Shown here piece after piece: positions 43,829 to 56,614 of a stretch of 64,000 nt of DNA. The stretch lies in NCBI GenBank assembly GCA_012931725.1, contig CM022945.1, forward strand, positions 16,381,382 through 16,445,381, written 5' to 3'. The translations under genes and the position numbers were made by a program. Each line of letters starts with the position of its first letter. Within the stretch, counting starts at the first letter, position 1. The notes beneath the pieces are model-generated. The model did not search any database. It was not told the origin of the DNA and was given only the letters and a program-made list of their open reading frames with translations. Origin of the DNA: Litsea cubeba (taxonomy: Eukaryota > Streptophyta > Magnoliopsida > Laurales > Lauraceae).

Positions 43829-46092
43829 TTACCAGCAGCTTTGTTTTTTGGTTTCTTTGGTGGCTGAGGAGCTGACTTGGTCTGCACATTGAGGTCCTAT
43901 TTTTTTCCTTATTTTTGAGGTTGCAGTGGCGGTTGGCTCTTTTCTTGATGATTTCTGACTGTTGAGGTCTTTAATCATCGTTTCAGCTTCCATGGAAGCT
44001 TCTAGGAGTTCTCCCAGGTTCTTTGATTTGTTGCCGATGATCATGGAACGAATTCTAGCTCTCATGTTGTTTCGGCAGATGTCGATTAGCGACGCTTGTG
44101 GCAATACATCAGAGCATTTGTATCCCATTGCTTTCCACTTGTGAATGAAGTCATATGTTGACTCATTCTCCCCCTGTTTTAGGCAGCACAGCTGAGCCAT
44201 AGTAGCTGGATGATCCTCACCTTTGAAGTGAGTCAGGAAGCGTGTCTCTAACATGGCCCAATTTTGGATGGAGTCCTCCGGCAAAGTGGAGTACCAATCG
44301 AAGGCCGTACCTTTTAGGGTACTTGCAAAGAGGCGGATCTTGAGTGCATCTTGATCTGCAATAGCCCCCATCAGGATCTTGAAGTGGATGACGTGCTGTC
44401 GGCTGATCCCTTCCCCGTATATGTTTGGAGAGTAGGATGCTTGAATTTTGTGGGGAACGGGACCGAGTCCATCCATAAGGGATATGGTGGCTTGATCCCA
44501 TGCTCCTTGAGTATATCCTCTTCTTTTGCTTTGGCGAGGATACTGTCTACGTCCTTTTTTGTAAGGGCGCGTGACTCATTTTCTTCTCCATTTACCTCAT
44601 CGTCTTGATGATTTGGAGGAGGTTCATTGTTCGCCTGATTTTGGAAGGCAAGGAGAAGGTTTTCCATCAGAGTTTCAATCCTCTACTGGCCTTGTTCCAA
44701 CTGCTGGATGTGTGTGATCGCATCATCTTGAGGTGGATTACGAGGTGGTGGCTTAGAGTTTGTAGCCAGGACGTTCATCCCTCGAGATTCGAACGAAGAA
44801 ACTGTCCTTGTGACTGAGCTGGGCCTCATTCTTTTTTATGAAGAGCTTGAGGAAGGATCACTCTGCCGTCCTTTACTTGAAGGAGCAGGGGATTCTTCTG
44901 AGTGTCTTTTTGTCCTTGAGTGTCTTTTTGTCCTTTACTTGATTACGAGGTGGTGGCTCAGAGTTTGTAGCCAGGACGTTCATCCCTCGAGATTCGAACG
45001 AAGAAACTGTCCTTGTGACTGAGCTGGGGCTCATTCTTTTTTATGAAGAGCTTGAGGAAGGATCACTCTGCCGTCCTTTACTTGAAGGAGCAGGGGATTC
45101 TTCTGAGTGTCTTTTTGTCCTTGAGACGCTGCGGGTCACCGGACGTCAGACATGGATTTTGGATGCTGACTTTTGGCGTCTGCTGGTTTTTCCAACCATA
45201 TGGACAGTAGCATCTTGGTTGGGTCTTTCTTTTTTGACCCATTTGGGAGAGACTTGAAGTGTAGGAGGCTGGGTCCTTTGCTTTTCTAGTCTCTTTTGTC
45301 GATACGACGCGCGACGGCGTATACGACGAGCAATTTGAGCTTCATTCAGCTCTGGCTAGGCTTTCATAATGAAGGATGTGCTCCCTCGAGTGCAGCAGCC
45401 AAGCCTGTCTTCTTTGTAGCTGGGTAAGGACAGGATGCGGACCCGGTCCTTCGCCTGTTGAAGCGAAGCTTTGAATTTTTCGAGTTCGGCCCCTGTAGAT
45501 ATGAAGGGTCGAACCGAAGGCTTGTAGGCCTTAACAGGTGCTTGCAGGGGCCTTGTGATGCATAATCTGATTTTGGGCTTGTAAGAACAAGCCGGCTCAT
45601 GCTGGGTTGACTTGGGAGTCAGGTTGGAGATGGGTCTCTCATCTTTCATATAGGCAAGAAGGTAGAACTGGTTCTCCTTGAGTGGGGCCATGTATGCTGG
45701 CTTGGTGGATGTATGGGACCTTCTTTGTTTTGGTGAAGGTCTTGGGGACCAAGTCTTGGGATAAACCCGGTCGTTTGCGGGTCGAGGCTTCGTGGGGGTG
45801 CCACGGGCTTCGGGCCTTTTGATGCTCGCCTTTGGTGTCACAGTAGTGACACGTTGAGAGGCGACCTTCAGCTTCTTGGAAGGAACAGTTTGTTCTTCGG
45901 GAAGTGGGAATGGTCCAGCGCCCCAAAGACGATAGTCCGGGGAGTCGAGGTCGGCCCGGAGTTCAGAGAGTTGCCGAGGGAGTTGATGTTTCGGCAGCTA
46001 ATGGGGCGCTTATAAGTGCGCGTGGTTTGCTTCTGTTGAAGCTTGAGCTGGTGCTTGTTCTCATCAAAAGTAATGGTAAGCGATGCTGCCAT
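43829..46092 (-). pseudogene. Gypsy gag
   Basis: The ATG at 46092 opens MAASLTITFDENKHQLKLQQ, a typical Gag start. The retrotransposon gag domain (about 44476-43960) reads IRLFASTLKGTAFDWYSTLP, NWAMLETRFLTHFKG and GENESTYDFIHKWKAMGYKC. Upstream, the Pro-rich N-terminal region is split by a 205-bp tandem duplication (44736-45123) and several frame changes. No zinc knuckle was seen at the C-terminal end. Confidence 0.87.
44736..45123. repeat. 205-bp tandem duplication within gag
   Basis: GATTACGAGGTGGTGGCT at 44736 recurs at 44941 and the following about 180 bp are nearly identical. The period, 205, is not a multiple of three, so the duplication shifts the gag frame. Confidence 0.92.
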
Positions 46093-46483
46093 TGTTAGTT
46101 TTTCGAAAAAATTTCTGAAACAAGACCACATCCATTAGTAATCACAAGAATATAATGATCATAAATGGGAAGTTCTATGGCTTTGTGTTTTCAAATCACT
46201 CGAGGGATATGACCCAAGCAATATGAAGAAGGCAAAAAAGCCATAGAGGGTATAATTGTTCTGATCGCAGGTATGGTAAGCCCAGATTGAGCGTCCCAGT
46301 GACTGCTAGAAGCAATTGTGAACCTAAATTTGACTTATTGAGAAGCAGAGCTTGCTCGATGTAAGAAGAATATAAGGTTGGAGTTACAAATGTGCCGGTC
46401 GCGAATACAGTAGACCCTGAAAGGGCGTAGTAGTACCGCTAGACACAAATGTTTGGAGATCGCATCCATGAAATGAGATTCTC

Positions 46484-46775
46484 TGTTTTGAAAGGTCAAG
46501 ATTGGATTCATCAAAGAGAGCAGATGGTATTCCGATCCAAATACGGTCTCAGCGATTTCCGCGAGCGCCAGTACTCAGAAGGAAATGAACCATAATTTCT
46601 CGGATCTGAATCCAAAAATGACGAGTTTTTTTTTTTTTGAAAGGTCAATATCGGGTTCATCAAATAGAGCAAAAGGCATTCCAATCTGAACACGGGCTCA
46701 ACGATTTCCTCGAGCGCCAGTGTTCAGAAAGGAGGAGACCAAAATTTCTCCAATCTGAACCCAAAAATGACGAAA
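46484..46775. repeat. Tandem duplication, about 148 bp
   Basis: TTTTGAAAGGTCAA, GAGCGCCAGT and CCAAAAATGACGA recur at matching spacing in two head-to-tail copies. Confidence 0.85.
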
Positions 46776-47129
46776 TTTTTTTTTTTGAAGATTTGTTTTT
46801 AAAATTTTTTATTTATTTATTTATTTATTTTTATTTATTTATTTTAATATTTTTTTTTGAAATTTTTTTTATTTTTTATTTTAAAAATTTTATTTTGAAA
46901 ATCTTTTATTTAAAAGACGAGAGAGTACACATAGGCCTCTCAACCCGGTCTTATGAAATCTCGATTAATAGAATTGCCCCCAGGTAAGGGTAGGATTACT
47001 TATTGAACCCATTTGGAGGACCCTTGTCTAGAACAGTCAAGCTGTCTCCACACTCTGGACAAGGCTTTTCTTGAATCAACCGTGATCAAAGAATGCATTT
47101 GGTTTAACCTTAGTGGTCTATGTCTCTTT

Positions 47130-47893
47130 TTTTTTTAGATCCCAAATAGACTCATCGAAGAGAAACGATGGCCCAAAACCTTAGTCAAACAGGCTCAACA
47201 TTTCTGCAAGGTTTCTCAATTTTGAATCCAAACTGAAAAGTCTGATTTTTTTTATTTATTTTATTTTTATTTATGTTTTTAGATCTTTAATGAACTCATC
47301 GAAGAGAAACGATGGCCCAAAACCTTAGTCGAACAGGCTCAACATTTCTGCAAGCACGATGAACGATAGGAAATGATCAAGGTTTCTCAATTTTGAATCC
47401 AAAAATGAAAAATCTGATTTTTTTTATTTTTTGTTTTTAGATCTTTAATGAACTCATCGAAGAGAAACGATGGCCTAAAACCTTAGTCGAACATGCTCAA
47501 CATTTCTGCAAGCACGATGAACAATAGGAAAGTATCAAGGTTTCTCAATTTTTAATCCAAAAATGAAAAATCTGATTTTTTTTAGATATCTAATAACTCA
47601 TCGAAGAGAAACGATGGCCCAAATCCTTAGTCGAACAGGCTCAACATTTCTGCAAGCACGATGAACGATAGGAAAGGATGAAGGTTTCTCAATTTTGAAT
47701 CCAAAATGAAAAATCTGATTTTTTGGTTTTTTTTATATATTTTTTTAGATCTTTAATGAACTCATCGAAGAGAAACGATTGCCCAAAACCTTAGTCGAAC
47801 AGGCTCAACATTTCTGCAAGCACGATGAACGATAGGAAATGATCAAGGTTTCTCAATTTTGAATCCAAAAATGAAAAATCTGTTTTTTTTTTA
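47130..47893. repeat. Five-copy tandem array in gypsy leader
   Basis: Units of about 135-168 bp share CTCATCGAAGAGAAACGATG, ACAGGCTCAACATTTCTGCA and AAGGTTTCTCAATTTT. Copy 1 lacks the GCACGATGAACGATAGGAAA piece present in the others. Confidence 0.92.
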
Positions 47894-49547
47894 AAAGAGA
47901 GAGTGGAAATAAATTCAAAGAATTAGAAATTTCCAAAAAATCTCATCTCATTTTTTTTAGATGCGGAATTCAACATAGGCCACCAATAAGAAAGTAGCCA
48001 AGGAATCCAGAAAAGAAGTATAAGCATAGAGCAAAAGATATGATATGCAAATATTTCATTTATAGCATCGTGTTCTCAAATGAACGAGTCCCACCGGTGT
48101 GCTAGCTTGATGGACAACGCTTCTGCTCGGTTCTACCGAGGTCGGCGGACGTGGGCGTCCGTTTGATCCGACCCTTTCGCAACCAGGGGGCAAAGGCGCA
48201 ATCAACATTTTTTTTTATGTGGGTGTGCCAGATTTTCTATTTTACTTGGAATTACAAGTGGTGATCCGGATATCGACCTTCGCAAGTAAAAAGGAAATCA
48301 ACTTCTTTCAAGTTTTCCATTGCACATATATTTAAGAAAAGAGAAGTTTTTCTTGGTTTGCCGTGAAAGGTGATTTTTTTGGCATTTATAGCCGATTTTT
48401 GGCGTTTATAGCCGATTTACAATTCTTATCAATAATGAAAGACAAGAGTTGTGATTTTTGTCTCTTTTGGAAAAATACAAACTACAATGAAAAGCAAGAA
48501 AAGGAGGATCTAACTTCTCAGGAGATTGTGGGGGACTCGTTCAGATTGACGGTCGCAAGTCATATGTGGACTTCGCCATCATCCATGCAGATGAGAATAG
48601 AGGATGCTCTTGATTCGCTTGGCTTGGCTATAACTTCAGGTTTTGAGAGGACAAAGACTAAAAGGAGATCTTATGTCCAATAAAAAGCTAAGTAGACGGG
48701 CTGAAAAGCCACGTCTAAGCCATTGGAGGCAGAAGGGGAAGGCAAGGACCTTGGGGGGCCCCCAAGGGACTTTTGTCACCTTGTAGCGGTGGCCGGTGCA
48801 GAACTTCAGCAGAGTTTTCTCTCTTTCTTTCTCTGGATTTTCTGTGCTTTTTCCTGATCAGGGATCTCTGTTTGATTTTTCCGGTCTGGAATTCTTTGGA
48901 ATGCTCTCCTATTTATAGGCTTTTAGGTAGCCATTTAGGAGGATTTATGAGCCTTAATTGTCATAAAGCTACACAAAGGGAGGAGTTACAAGATTGAATT
49001 CTTTATTTTGTAACTCCTTTTTCTTGGCTTCTGATTGGCCGGAGGAGATTGAGGGCATTTAATCGCCTTTAATCGCCATGATGGGAGGAGTTTCATGGGT
49101 TAAATGCCATGAATCAATTGACTTATAACTCCCGGATGCTTGCTTCTGATTGGGCCATCCAAAGAAATGAATTAATGACTGCAATAAAGCTATTCAATTA
49201 ATCGCATTAAATGGTGGCCGAGCAGTTGAAGTGTCGCGGGCCGTGTCGCGTCTTTTGGGATTCTTCTGGCGATGATCATCAATGGATCTTTATGTAGATC
49301 GACATTGGATGACCATGTAACTTCAGGTGTTAGTTGCCAACAGCGGGTCGGTGCCATCTGTCCTGTCGATTTCTCGATCGGTCGGGTAAAAATCACACTT
49401 TTTTGGTTGACCGGTTGGCGATCAATGTTGATTTTGATACTCTTGATGACTGACCCGTGATTTTGACGGATGTCAAAGAATTTTGATACCCCAGGAGTCG
49501 GACGCTTCGAATCGCGAAAAACAACGAAAAACGGGGCTTCCGGGGCC

Positions 49548-49552
49548 CACTC
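49548..49552. repeat. Target site duplication CACTC (left) of 5.9-kb solo LTR
   Basis: It is repeated at 55487-55491. Confidence 0.92.
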
Positions 49553-50079
49553 TGTAGACACCTCATTTGGCCCCTATGATAGCCTTAAACACCTGTCATA
49601 TATAGCGATGCCCCCATTTCACCCATAATTAAATGATTAATGACATAATTCAGATTAATTAATGACAATGAAGATGCTTGTTGATAGTTTTAAACATTAG
49701 TTCAACAACTTCTAGAAATTCGTGAGAAGAAAGCCGAATCGCATTGAGATCTCGAGTCCAACTCACCTTTCACACAAGGAGTGGACCACAACACTATTCA
49801 AACCTCTTTCGGACCACTTAAGACATGCTTAGGCCAGTTCTTACAAAGATTACACTTAGCTTGCCTAAATGCTATCCGATTACCCTAAGTTACGAAGCCA
49901 GATCCATTGATCCAGCGGTCCCCATCTTTTCTCAGCCCATAATCATTAAGACAGTTGGACCATTGGATTCTTCACTTCGAGAGCTTTCCGATGGTATGTA
50001 GAACGTCCAAATCCGATAAGCGGATCAAAAGTTATGAGTTTTCGAAGTTTGCCTTAGAATGAGTAACGGAAATCCATCT

Positions 50080-53000
50080 AGGCACCACCCAAGTGGCGCC
50101 CACACTCTCCATTGCATCTACACGCCCCAGGCTGGGCGTCCACATTAGCCGTGACCACCTAGGCACCCCATGTGTGGCGCCCACCCTCCAAAATTACTAG
50201 TTTGGCCTAAAACGGACCGGAAACCACTCAACGTAGGGACCGAACTTTAAAAATGAAGGAACTCCACCTAGGCACCCCATGTGTGGCGCCCACATACTTC
50301 ATTCCATCTAGACGCCCCATGGTGGGCGCCCATACTCTTCAGCCCACCTAGGCACCACATGTGTGGCGCCCACCCTCTTATTCCACAAATTTAACTTAGG
50401 GCAGCTCGCAACCACTCCAAACAAAGACCCACACAACTTTCCATCTAGGCACCACCCTTGTGGCGCCCACACTCTCCAGTCCACATAGGCACCCTGTGGT
50501 GGGCGCCTACCATGTCCAGTCCACCTGGGCACTGCCCTTGTGGCGCCCAGTCAATTAAGTGTTAGTGTAGGTCCCCTCAGTTGAACATCTATCCATTCTA
50601 TCCTGACTTCAGATGGGACCAAACTTTGAGAATGATCCGAACCACATAGGCTCCACCCCATGGGCGCCTACCATGAACCAGTCCACATAGGCACCAGCCC
50701 TGTGGCGCCCACCCTATGCAGTCACCTGGGCACCACCCCATGGGCGCCCAGCCTCTTTTCCAAACCCTAATTTATCCCAAAACACTTAAGCCGCCTTGGG
50801 ATGCGTGAAACCTTCTAGAAACACAAATTAATGAAGCCCTAGCCCTCCTAAACTCATCCCAAACCTCTATTTTAAGGATCTCTTAACCTCATTTACAAGG
50901 GAACTACTCTAAAAAAGAGAGAAAAGTATAGAGAATAAGCAAAAGGAGAAAGGTAGCCACCATTAGAGAGAAAGCTTCAGATCTAGAGAAGAAGAAGGGG
51001 AAATAGAGGAGGAGACTTCCATATCTTCAACTAGGGCTTTGGTTCTTCGCGTAAGCTTCGTTCTAGGAACTTGAAAAGTGTGATTCAAACCGGTATTCCT
51101 AGATCTTTCTATTCTTTTATTGCATTTTATCATCATCTTTGTTTAGAAACATGCTTAGGATCATTCATGCATGATAGATCTATATTAGTTCTTGATAAAA
51201 AATGGTATCAGCATCTCATCATATCAATAACATGTTTAGATTCATACCAGTGGTGTAGATCTGCATTGATTTCGTAGTTCTAAGTGCTTAACTAGGTTAG
51301 ATCTCGCATTTATAGCATCATCATCATCATTTAGATCGAGGAGATCGCGAAAGGCCTATCTCAGGAGACTGGGCGCCACCCACTGGGCGCCTACCATCTC
51401 TGGTTTGGCTAGGCGCCACCCTCTGGGCGCCTACCCTTCCGAGATAGGGTTTGGGTTTTAGATCTCTACTTTTTACATCGTTTTCTCATAGATTTGCTAG
51501 TTGCATCATTAGTAGTTCGCATTAGGACACCCGCATCAGTTACTGAATATCGGAAATTGTGTTGAAAATCTTAAGACTGTTGTGCATTCGTTGCAATTCT
51601 TTGAAAACCCTGACTGAACAGGGTAGGCACCACAGGTGTGGCACCCAAGTGGACTTTTCCACTTCCACACACAATTTTCGATCTTCCGCATTTAGTTCTT
51701 AGAAATTGCATAACAATGATATGTTTGTTTGCTTGATATGTTCTGAATTTCAAATTATCGTTTCTATCACACACCACCATATCATTTGAATCATAAAGTC
51801 ATAAAAACCCAAAAAAATCATAAAACATAAAACTATTTCTTCTCTTTCCTTACTCTCTAGTAAATTAGAGGAGAAACCAAAAAAAACAAATAAAAAAATA
51901 CAAAGAAAACCCAAAAATAGTAGGTAGATAGCCTAGGTTATCAAATCTCGTGCCTAAGTAGGATAAACCCTAGGGTTAGCTAAAATATCATAATTAATTA
52001 ACTAAAGGACCATCAAATCATTAAGAACCCTAAAATTAATAATCTAATTAATTTGGACTGAAATTGGACTAAGGAATCACTCAGATTGATTAGCGAACCC
52101 AAATTATTAAGATAGGCTTCTCCTCCTTTGAGCCTAGCTTGCTTATTCACTAAAAAAGTCCCTAATTAAGGATTAAACACAATTAATTAAGGCTCTAATC
52201 TCACACCAATTAATACAATAAATACCTTTAATCCAAAAGATCTTGAGACCTTAATTAATTCGGATTAAAAATAACCAAGAACTTAATTAAAAACCTAAGA
52301 CTTAAAACAAATCCATCTGGGCGCCACCCCCTGGGTGCCCTGTTGCCAAATCCATCTGGGCGCCACCCCCTGGGTGCCCTACTGATAAGTCTTCCTGGGC
52401 ACTACTCCCTGGGCGCCCAGCCTATTCATTCCCTAAGAGGCCCCACTTGAAGTTTAATCTAATTAATTAAGACTTTAACCAACCCTAATTAACACACTAA
52501 AATACTCTTAACTTGAAAGACCTGAAATCTTAATAAACTTAAACTCGAATCTACCTAAAAGATACAAAACCAACAAACCCTAAAAATATCCACCTGGGCG
52601 CCACCCCCTGGGTGCCCTGCTTGCCAATTCACCTAGGCGCCACCCCCTGAGCGCCCATCCTCTCCTGTCACTAAAACACCCCAATTGAAACGAAACTTGA
52701 ATCAACACATAATAAAACATTGCTAACTTAAAAGATTTGAAAACTTAATCAATCTAAACCTGAATTAATCTAAAACGAACACACAACACAAAACCAAGAC
52801 AGACATCCACCTGGGCACCACTCCTTGGGCGCCCATCCTTCCAATCCACCTGGGCACCACTCCCCAGCGCCCATTCTTCCAATCCACCTGGGCACCACTC
52901 CCCTGGCGCCCAGCCTTCCAATCCATCTGGGCACCACTCCCCTGGCGCCCATCCTATCCCTTTACTAAGAAATTCCTAATTGGGACTTCTAATTAAACCA

Positions 53001-54175
53001 ACCCAAATTAACACATTAAAACACTTTAGGACTTAAGAAACCTGAGACCCTAATCAATTTACCCTCGAATTAATTTAAAGAACATCGAATCAACTCGAAC
53101 ATCAAGACAGCCACCTGGGCACCATTCCTTGGGCGCCCTGCCTGTCAATCCACTTAGGCACCACCCCCTTGGCGCCTAGTCTGTCAATCCACCTGGGCAC
53201 CACCCTCTGGGCGCCCAGCCTGTGAACTCCACCTACCCTGTCCATTCCTTAGGAAACCATTAAACCGAATTAATTGGAACCTAATTCATCCCCAACTGAA
53301 CACGAATAAACACTTTCCATCAAATCCTAAATCCTTAAATCAATTCAAGCTTGAGTTGACCAAAGAATCACAAAACCTAACCGAACCATAAAATACATTC
53401 ATCTGGGCGCCACTCCCTGGGTGCCCATCCTGCCAGATTCACCTGGGCACCACACCCTGGGCGCCCAGCCTACTCTTTTTTAGAAAAGCCCCAATTCACA
53501 ACTTAGCTCGATTAATTAACACTCAAGTTAATCCCAATCAACATAACAGAATACTTTTAACCTTAAAACACTTGGAACCTTAATCGATTCGGACTTAATA
53601 CCCAAAACCCTTTGGAACCGACCAAACCATAAAGATTCCACCTAGGCATCAATCCATCTGGGCGCCACCCCCTGGGTGCCCATCCTGCCAGATTCACTTA
53701 GGCACCACCCTTTGGGCGCCTAACCTACATTTCAACCCTACCCAACCAACTCAACTAAAAATCAATAATTAAACACCTTACAACTTAAACTAATTAAGAC
53801 CAGAACCTAAATCAATCCCCGGACCCAAAGACCAATAATTAAATCCCATCCGGCACAACACAAAATCACAGGCGCCACCCCCTGGGCGCCCATCCTGCCA
53901 GATCCACCTGGGCACCACTCCCTGGGCGCCCATCCTGCCAATTCACCTGGGCGCCACCCCTTTGGTGCCTATCCTTCCACTTGCACTAAAACACGAATTC
54001 TTGATTTTGTTTTAAAATCCAGACCCGCATCACTTTGACATTAGAACATCAGAGACTTTAAACAATCTTAGACATTTAAATTCATCAAGTAAAACCCCCG
54101 GAATTCCGAAAAGAGATCGAAAAGTCTGAAAAACATAAACTGTCAGGATATGCTCCACCCTCTGGGCGCCTACCT
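50080..54175. repeat. Dispersed hairpin motif family, about 35 copies
   Basis: The core is CTGGGCGCCACNCCCTGGGCG followed by CCCA. TGGGCGCC and GGCGCCCA arms around a 7-9 nt loop can pair over 8 bp. Copies come in twos to fours separated by 150-300 bp of AT-rich sequence. The left group (50080-50755) has CTAGGCACC and GTGGCGCCCAC variants. Confidence 0.9.
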
Positions 54176-54782
54176 TGTTTTAATCTTGAATTGTGATTTT
54201 CGACTACTCTTTGGAATTCTGATTTAATTTGAAAATAACATAACTTTAGAATACTTAAAAACAGATTAGCCATATCCTTAAAACATCCCTAAACCACTCT
54301 CAATCAAAACCACAACTCAAAACAAATTGATTCAATTAAGATCTTACCCAACAAACTGCTTAGGCGCAAGAACTATTAAACTTTGGCTATTTACACCCTA
54401 GGATTAAATTGGATTACTTTGTTAGGTAGTTTAGAGCATTAGGCTTCACTCCATCACTCCTCATGTTCCGTTAGGGAATCGGAAAAGCTGATGTGGGCGG
54501 TCTAGGACCTTAGGTTAAGGTTAATCCGATGATCAGTAATAAAGCATTAATTACGTAAATCCAAGTAAATCCCCTAGTTAGGCCCTTCTAACCCCATATC
54601 AAAAATCCATAAAAACTATAAAACTAACAAAATAAACCCAAAAAGATTTTCCCTTTATTTCTTCCTCCACCTCAAGTGCCAGATATTTAATCGAACTTAA
54701 TGATAAAAGGAAATGAAGAACTGACTTCTAAAATTGAATAAATGAGAATGACGAGATGAGATGAGTAATTTCACACTCACTT

Positions 54783-54885
54783 TTTACTTCGGCCCATCGG
54801 CTACCCTTAAACAATCACGGCCCATCGGCCACCCTTAAACAAACACTGGCCCATCGGCCACCTCCAGTCAATTACGACCCATCGG
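54783..54885. repeat. Four CGGCCCATCGGCC units
   Basis: Units of about 30 bp (GGCCCATCGGCCACCCTTAA type) form a small tandem array near the 3' part of the solo LTR. Confidence 0.85.
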
Positions 54886-55486
54886 CCTTTCATCACTCGT
54901 GTATCGCACACGAAAAACACAGAAATCATAAGTCAAAATCTCATCTGCATCATCATTTTGATTTGAAAAGTCAGCCTTTAAACCTTATTTTGCCAAGGGA
55001 TCTGAAGGGGGTACCCGGGAATGGGGCCAATCCTCTTCTTAAATATTTGGCACCTCCCCCCATTTATTTTCTTTATTTTAGTTACTTTATTTTACTTGGA
55101 TTTATTATGATTATACTGTGTGAGGATTAGCCTTTATTTGGACTTTAACTCATGACCCTAGTTTGACCCTATATTAAAAAGACCCAAAGAGACCCAAATT
55201 AATGTGACAGGACAACCGTCGTGTGTTGCCGGCAGCACATTAGACGAGAGGAAGAACCCACCCACTTATTTTCTCCCTACATTTCTTTGGCTTTCATCGA
55301 AGAACGGTGTTACGGCCGTATCCGTAGCTGGCGATCGTGATCCATTGATTTTGAGGATAGTCGGAATCCTCATTTTTGATGTAAAATTTAAATAGCATGT
55401 ATAGATGAATAGAGATTTCCCCACGCAAAATGCAAATGCCCTTTCTTTTTTTTTTGGGGGGGGGGGGTCAAAATTCACATCCGACA

Positions 55487-55491
55487 CACTC
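55487..55491. repeat. Target site duplication CACTC (right)
   Basis: Matches 49548-49552. Confidence 0.92.
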
Positions 55492-56609
55492 GACGATTCC
55501 GGGCTCCATGGTCGCCGGCGACCATGGACCAGGGTCGTAGGGGCTGGTGACCCTGGGCCAGGGTCGTAGGGGTCTGCGACCCTGAGGGGGATTTCCCCCC
55601 TTTTGTCCCGTTTTGCGTCTGTTTTTGATATTTTTCGATTCTTTTTTTTTCTTCTGTATTTTTCTTGACATTTTTTTATCATTTATTGGCCTGATTTCCC
55701 TGTAGAGAACTTGATGAGAATCCTTGCATTTTTTTAGTGCAAAGTCTCCAATTTTCCGGGAAAGCAGAAGACTTTGTCGCGTAGAGCTGCCAATTTTCCG
55801 TTAGAAGTTGAAACTGGGTCAAACGATGTCGGAATGACCTGAGATTTGGGGTGAAGCCTCCTGAGCAATAAATAAGACCAATCATTGGCTTTTGTTTGAG
55901 TTTTGAACCCGTTTGGGGTCCTATCACCAGTAGACTTGTTTTTGTCGCTATGAAGATGTCGCGACTTGATGTGTGGTCAACCGAAGTCCGATTGACTTGA
56001 AATTTGACAGGGAACCTATTGGATTCATTTTAAGATGATCCATAGGCTCTGTCTTGGAAACCATGGTCCCAGGGAGTTTCGCCGCCTAGAGGCTTGATTT
56101 GCTTCCGAGCGTCAAAGTCTGGTCAAATGTTTTCGAAATGACCTGAAACTTGACGTGTAGCCCTTTGTAAGTATTTTGAAGCCATCCATGTGCTCTATCT
56201 GATGAGTGATGGCGTCGGTGGTTCTTGCCGCCGAGAGGCTTGATTTAGTTCTTCGAGGGTTGATGTAGGGTCAAACATTGTCGGTTTGACTCGGAACTTG
56301 ACTTGGAGCCTTTTGGATGTATTTTGAGACCATCCATCGGCTCTGATAGAAGATTTAGTGTCTCTAATGCTTTCGCCGCCGGGAGCTCATTTTCAGCTGC
56401 CGGAGAAGCGAAGTTAGGCCAAATGATTTTGAAATGGCCCGAAACTTCTTGTGTACTCCTCTTTTGGCTGTCTTGAAGGATCTTGCAGTTTTTATTTGAT
56501 TCTGACAAGATTTGATTTTTGGAAGTAGCATTGCCTATTTATGGCAGGTTGCGACTTCATGTAGCTTTTTAGATCTTGAAGAAGCAAAGTGACATTTTTG
56601 GTGTCAACA

Positions 56610-56614
56610 AGGGA
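56610..56614. repeat. Gypsy target site duplication AGGGA (right)
   Basis: Matches 29568-29572; MULE sequence resumes after it. Confidence 0.93.

Larger units (their letters stand above)
46093..48107 (-). other. Gypsy 5' leader
   Basis: Two kilobases between gag and the 5' LTR, made largely of repeats (46484-46775 and 47130-47893) and A/T simple sequence (46760-46910, ATTT units). I found no convincing primer binding site immediately next to the LTR. Confidence 0.6.
49553..55486. mobile_element. 5.9-kb solo LTR with hairpin-forming repeats
   Basis: It starts TGTAGACACC and ends CATCCGACA, with a perfect 5-bp duplication, but no internal second copy of its left end and no gag, pol, primer site or purine tract. 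A very long solo LTR of an Ogre-like or other Tat-type element is the best reading. The inside is AT-rich with about 35 copies of a 24-28 bp GC-rich motif (50080-50755, 51370-51650, 52310-53970). A non-autonomous element with unrecognised ends is the alternative. No protein-coding gene is supported. Confidence 0.75.
29573..56609 (-). mobile_element. Ty3/gypsy (Tat-like) retrotransposon carrying an antisense PMD gene
   Basis: Two LTRs (29573-32121 and 48108-56609, the latter split) share TGATGGACA and GTGTCAACA termini and are flanked by AGGGA. The - strand reads gag, protease, G-patch-like, integrase. The + strand, between integrase and the 3' LTR, carries a separate spliced gene. The internal region is 16 kb. 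Extra genes downstream of pol, often antisense, are characteristic of the Tat lineage, and the integrase C terminus (GKFEPKWEGPYVI) also fits. Reverse transcriptase and RNase H are absent, so it is not autonomous. Confidence 0.93.
48108..56609 (-). repeat. 5' LTR of gypsy element, split by a solo LTR
   Basis: 48108-49552 matches 29573 to about 31047 and 55492-56609 matches about 31051-32121. The interruption is 49553-55486 plus a duplicated CACTC. The combined length of about 2.56 kb agrees with the other LTR. Next to the insertion this copy has an extra expansion of CCAGGGTCGTAGGGG-type units (55515-55585). Confidence 0.93.

Noticed and set aside
42055..45257. + strand open frames opposite the gypsy gag and linker
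   Set aside because: They mirror the - strand polyprotein and duplicate with its 205-bp repeat; no domain recognised.
52310..53970. Palindromic repeats with unique spacers, CRISPR-like at first sight
   Set aside because: Spacing varies from a few to over 200 bp, copies diverge freely, and the segment lies inside a TG/CA-bounded solo LTR of a plant genome.
55266..55682. Frames near the right end of the solo LTR and the gypsy LTR
   Set aside because: They cross the element junction at 55486 and a poly-G/poly-T tract, so they cannot be a real gene.
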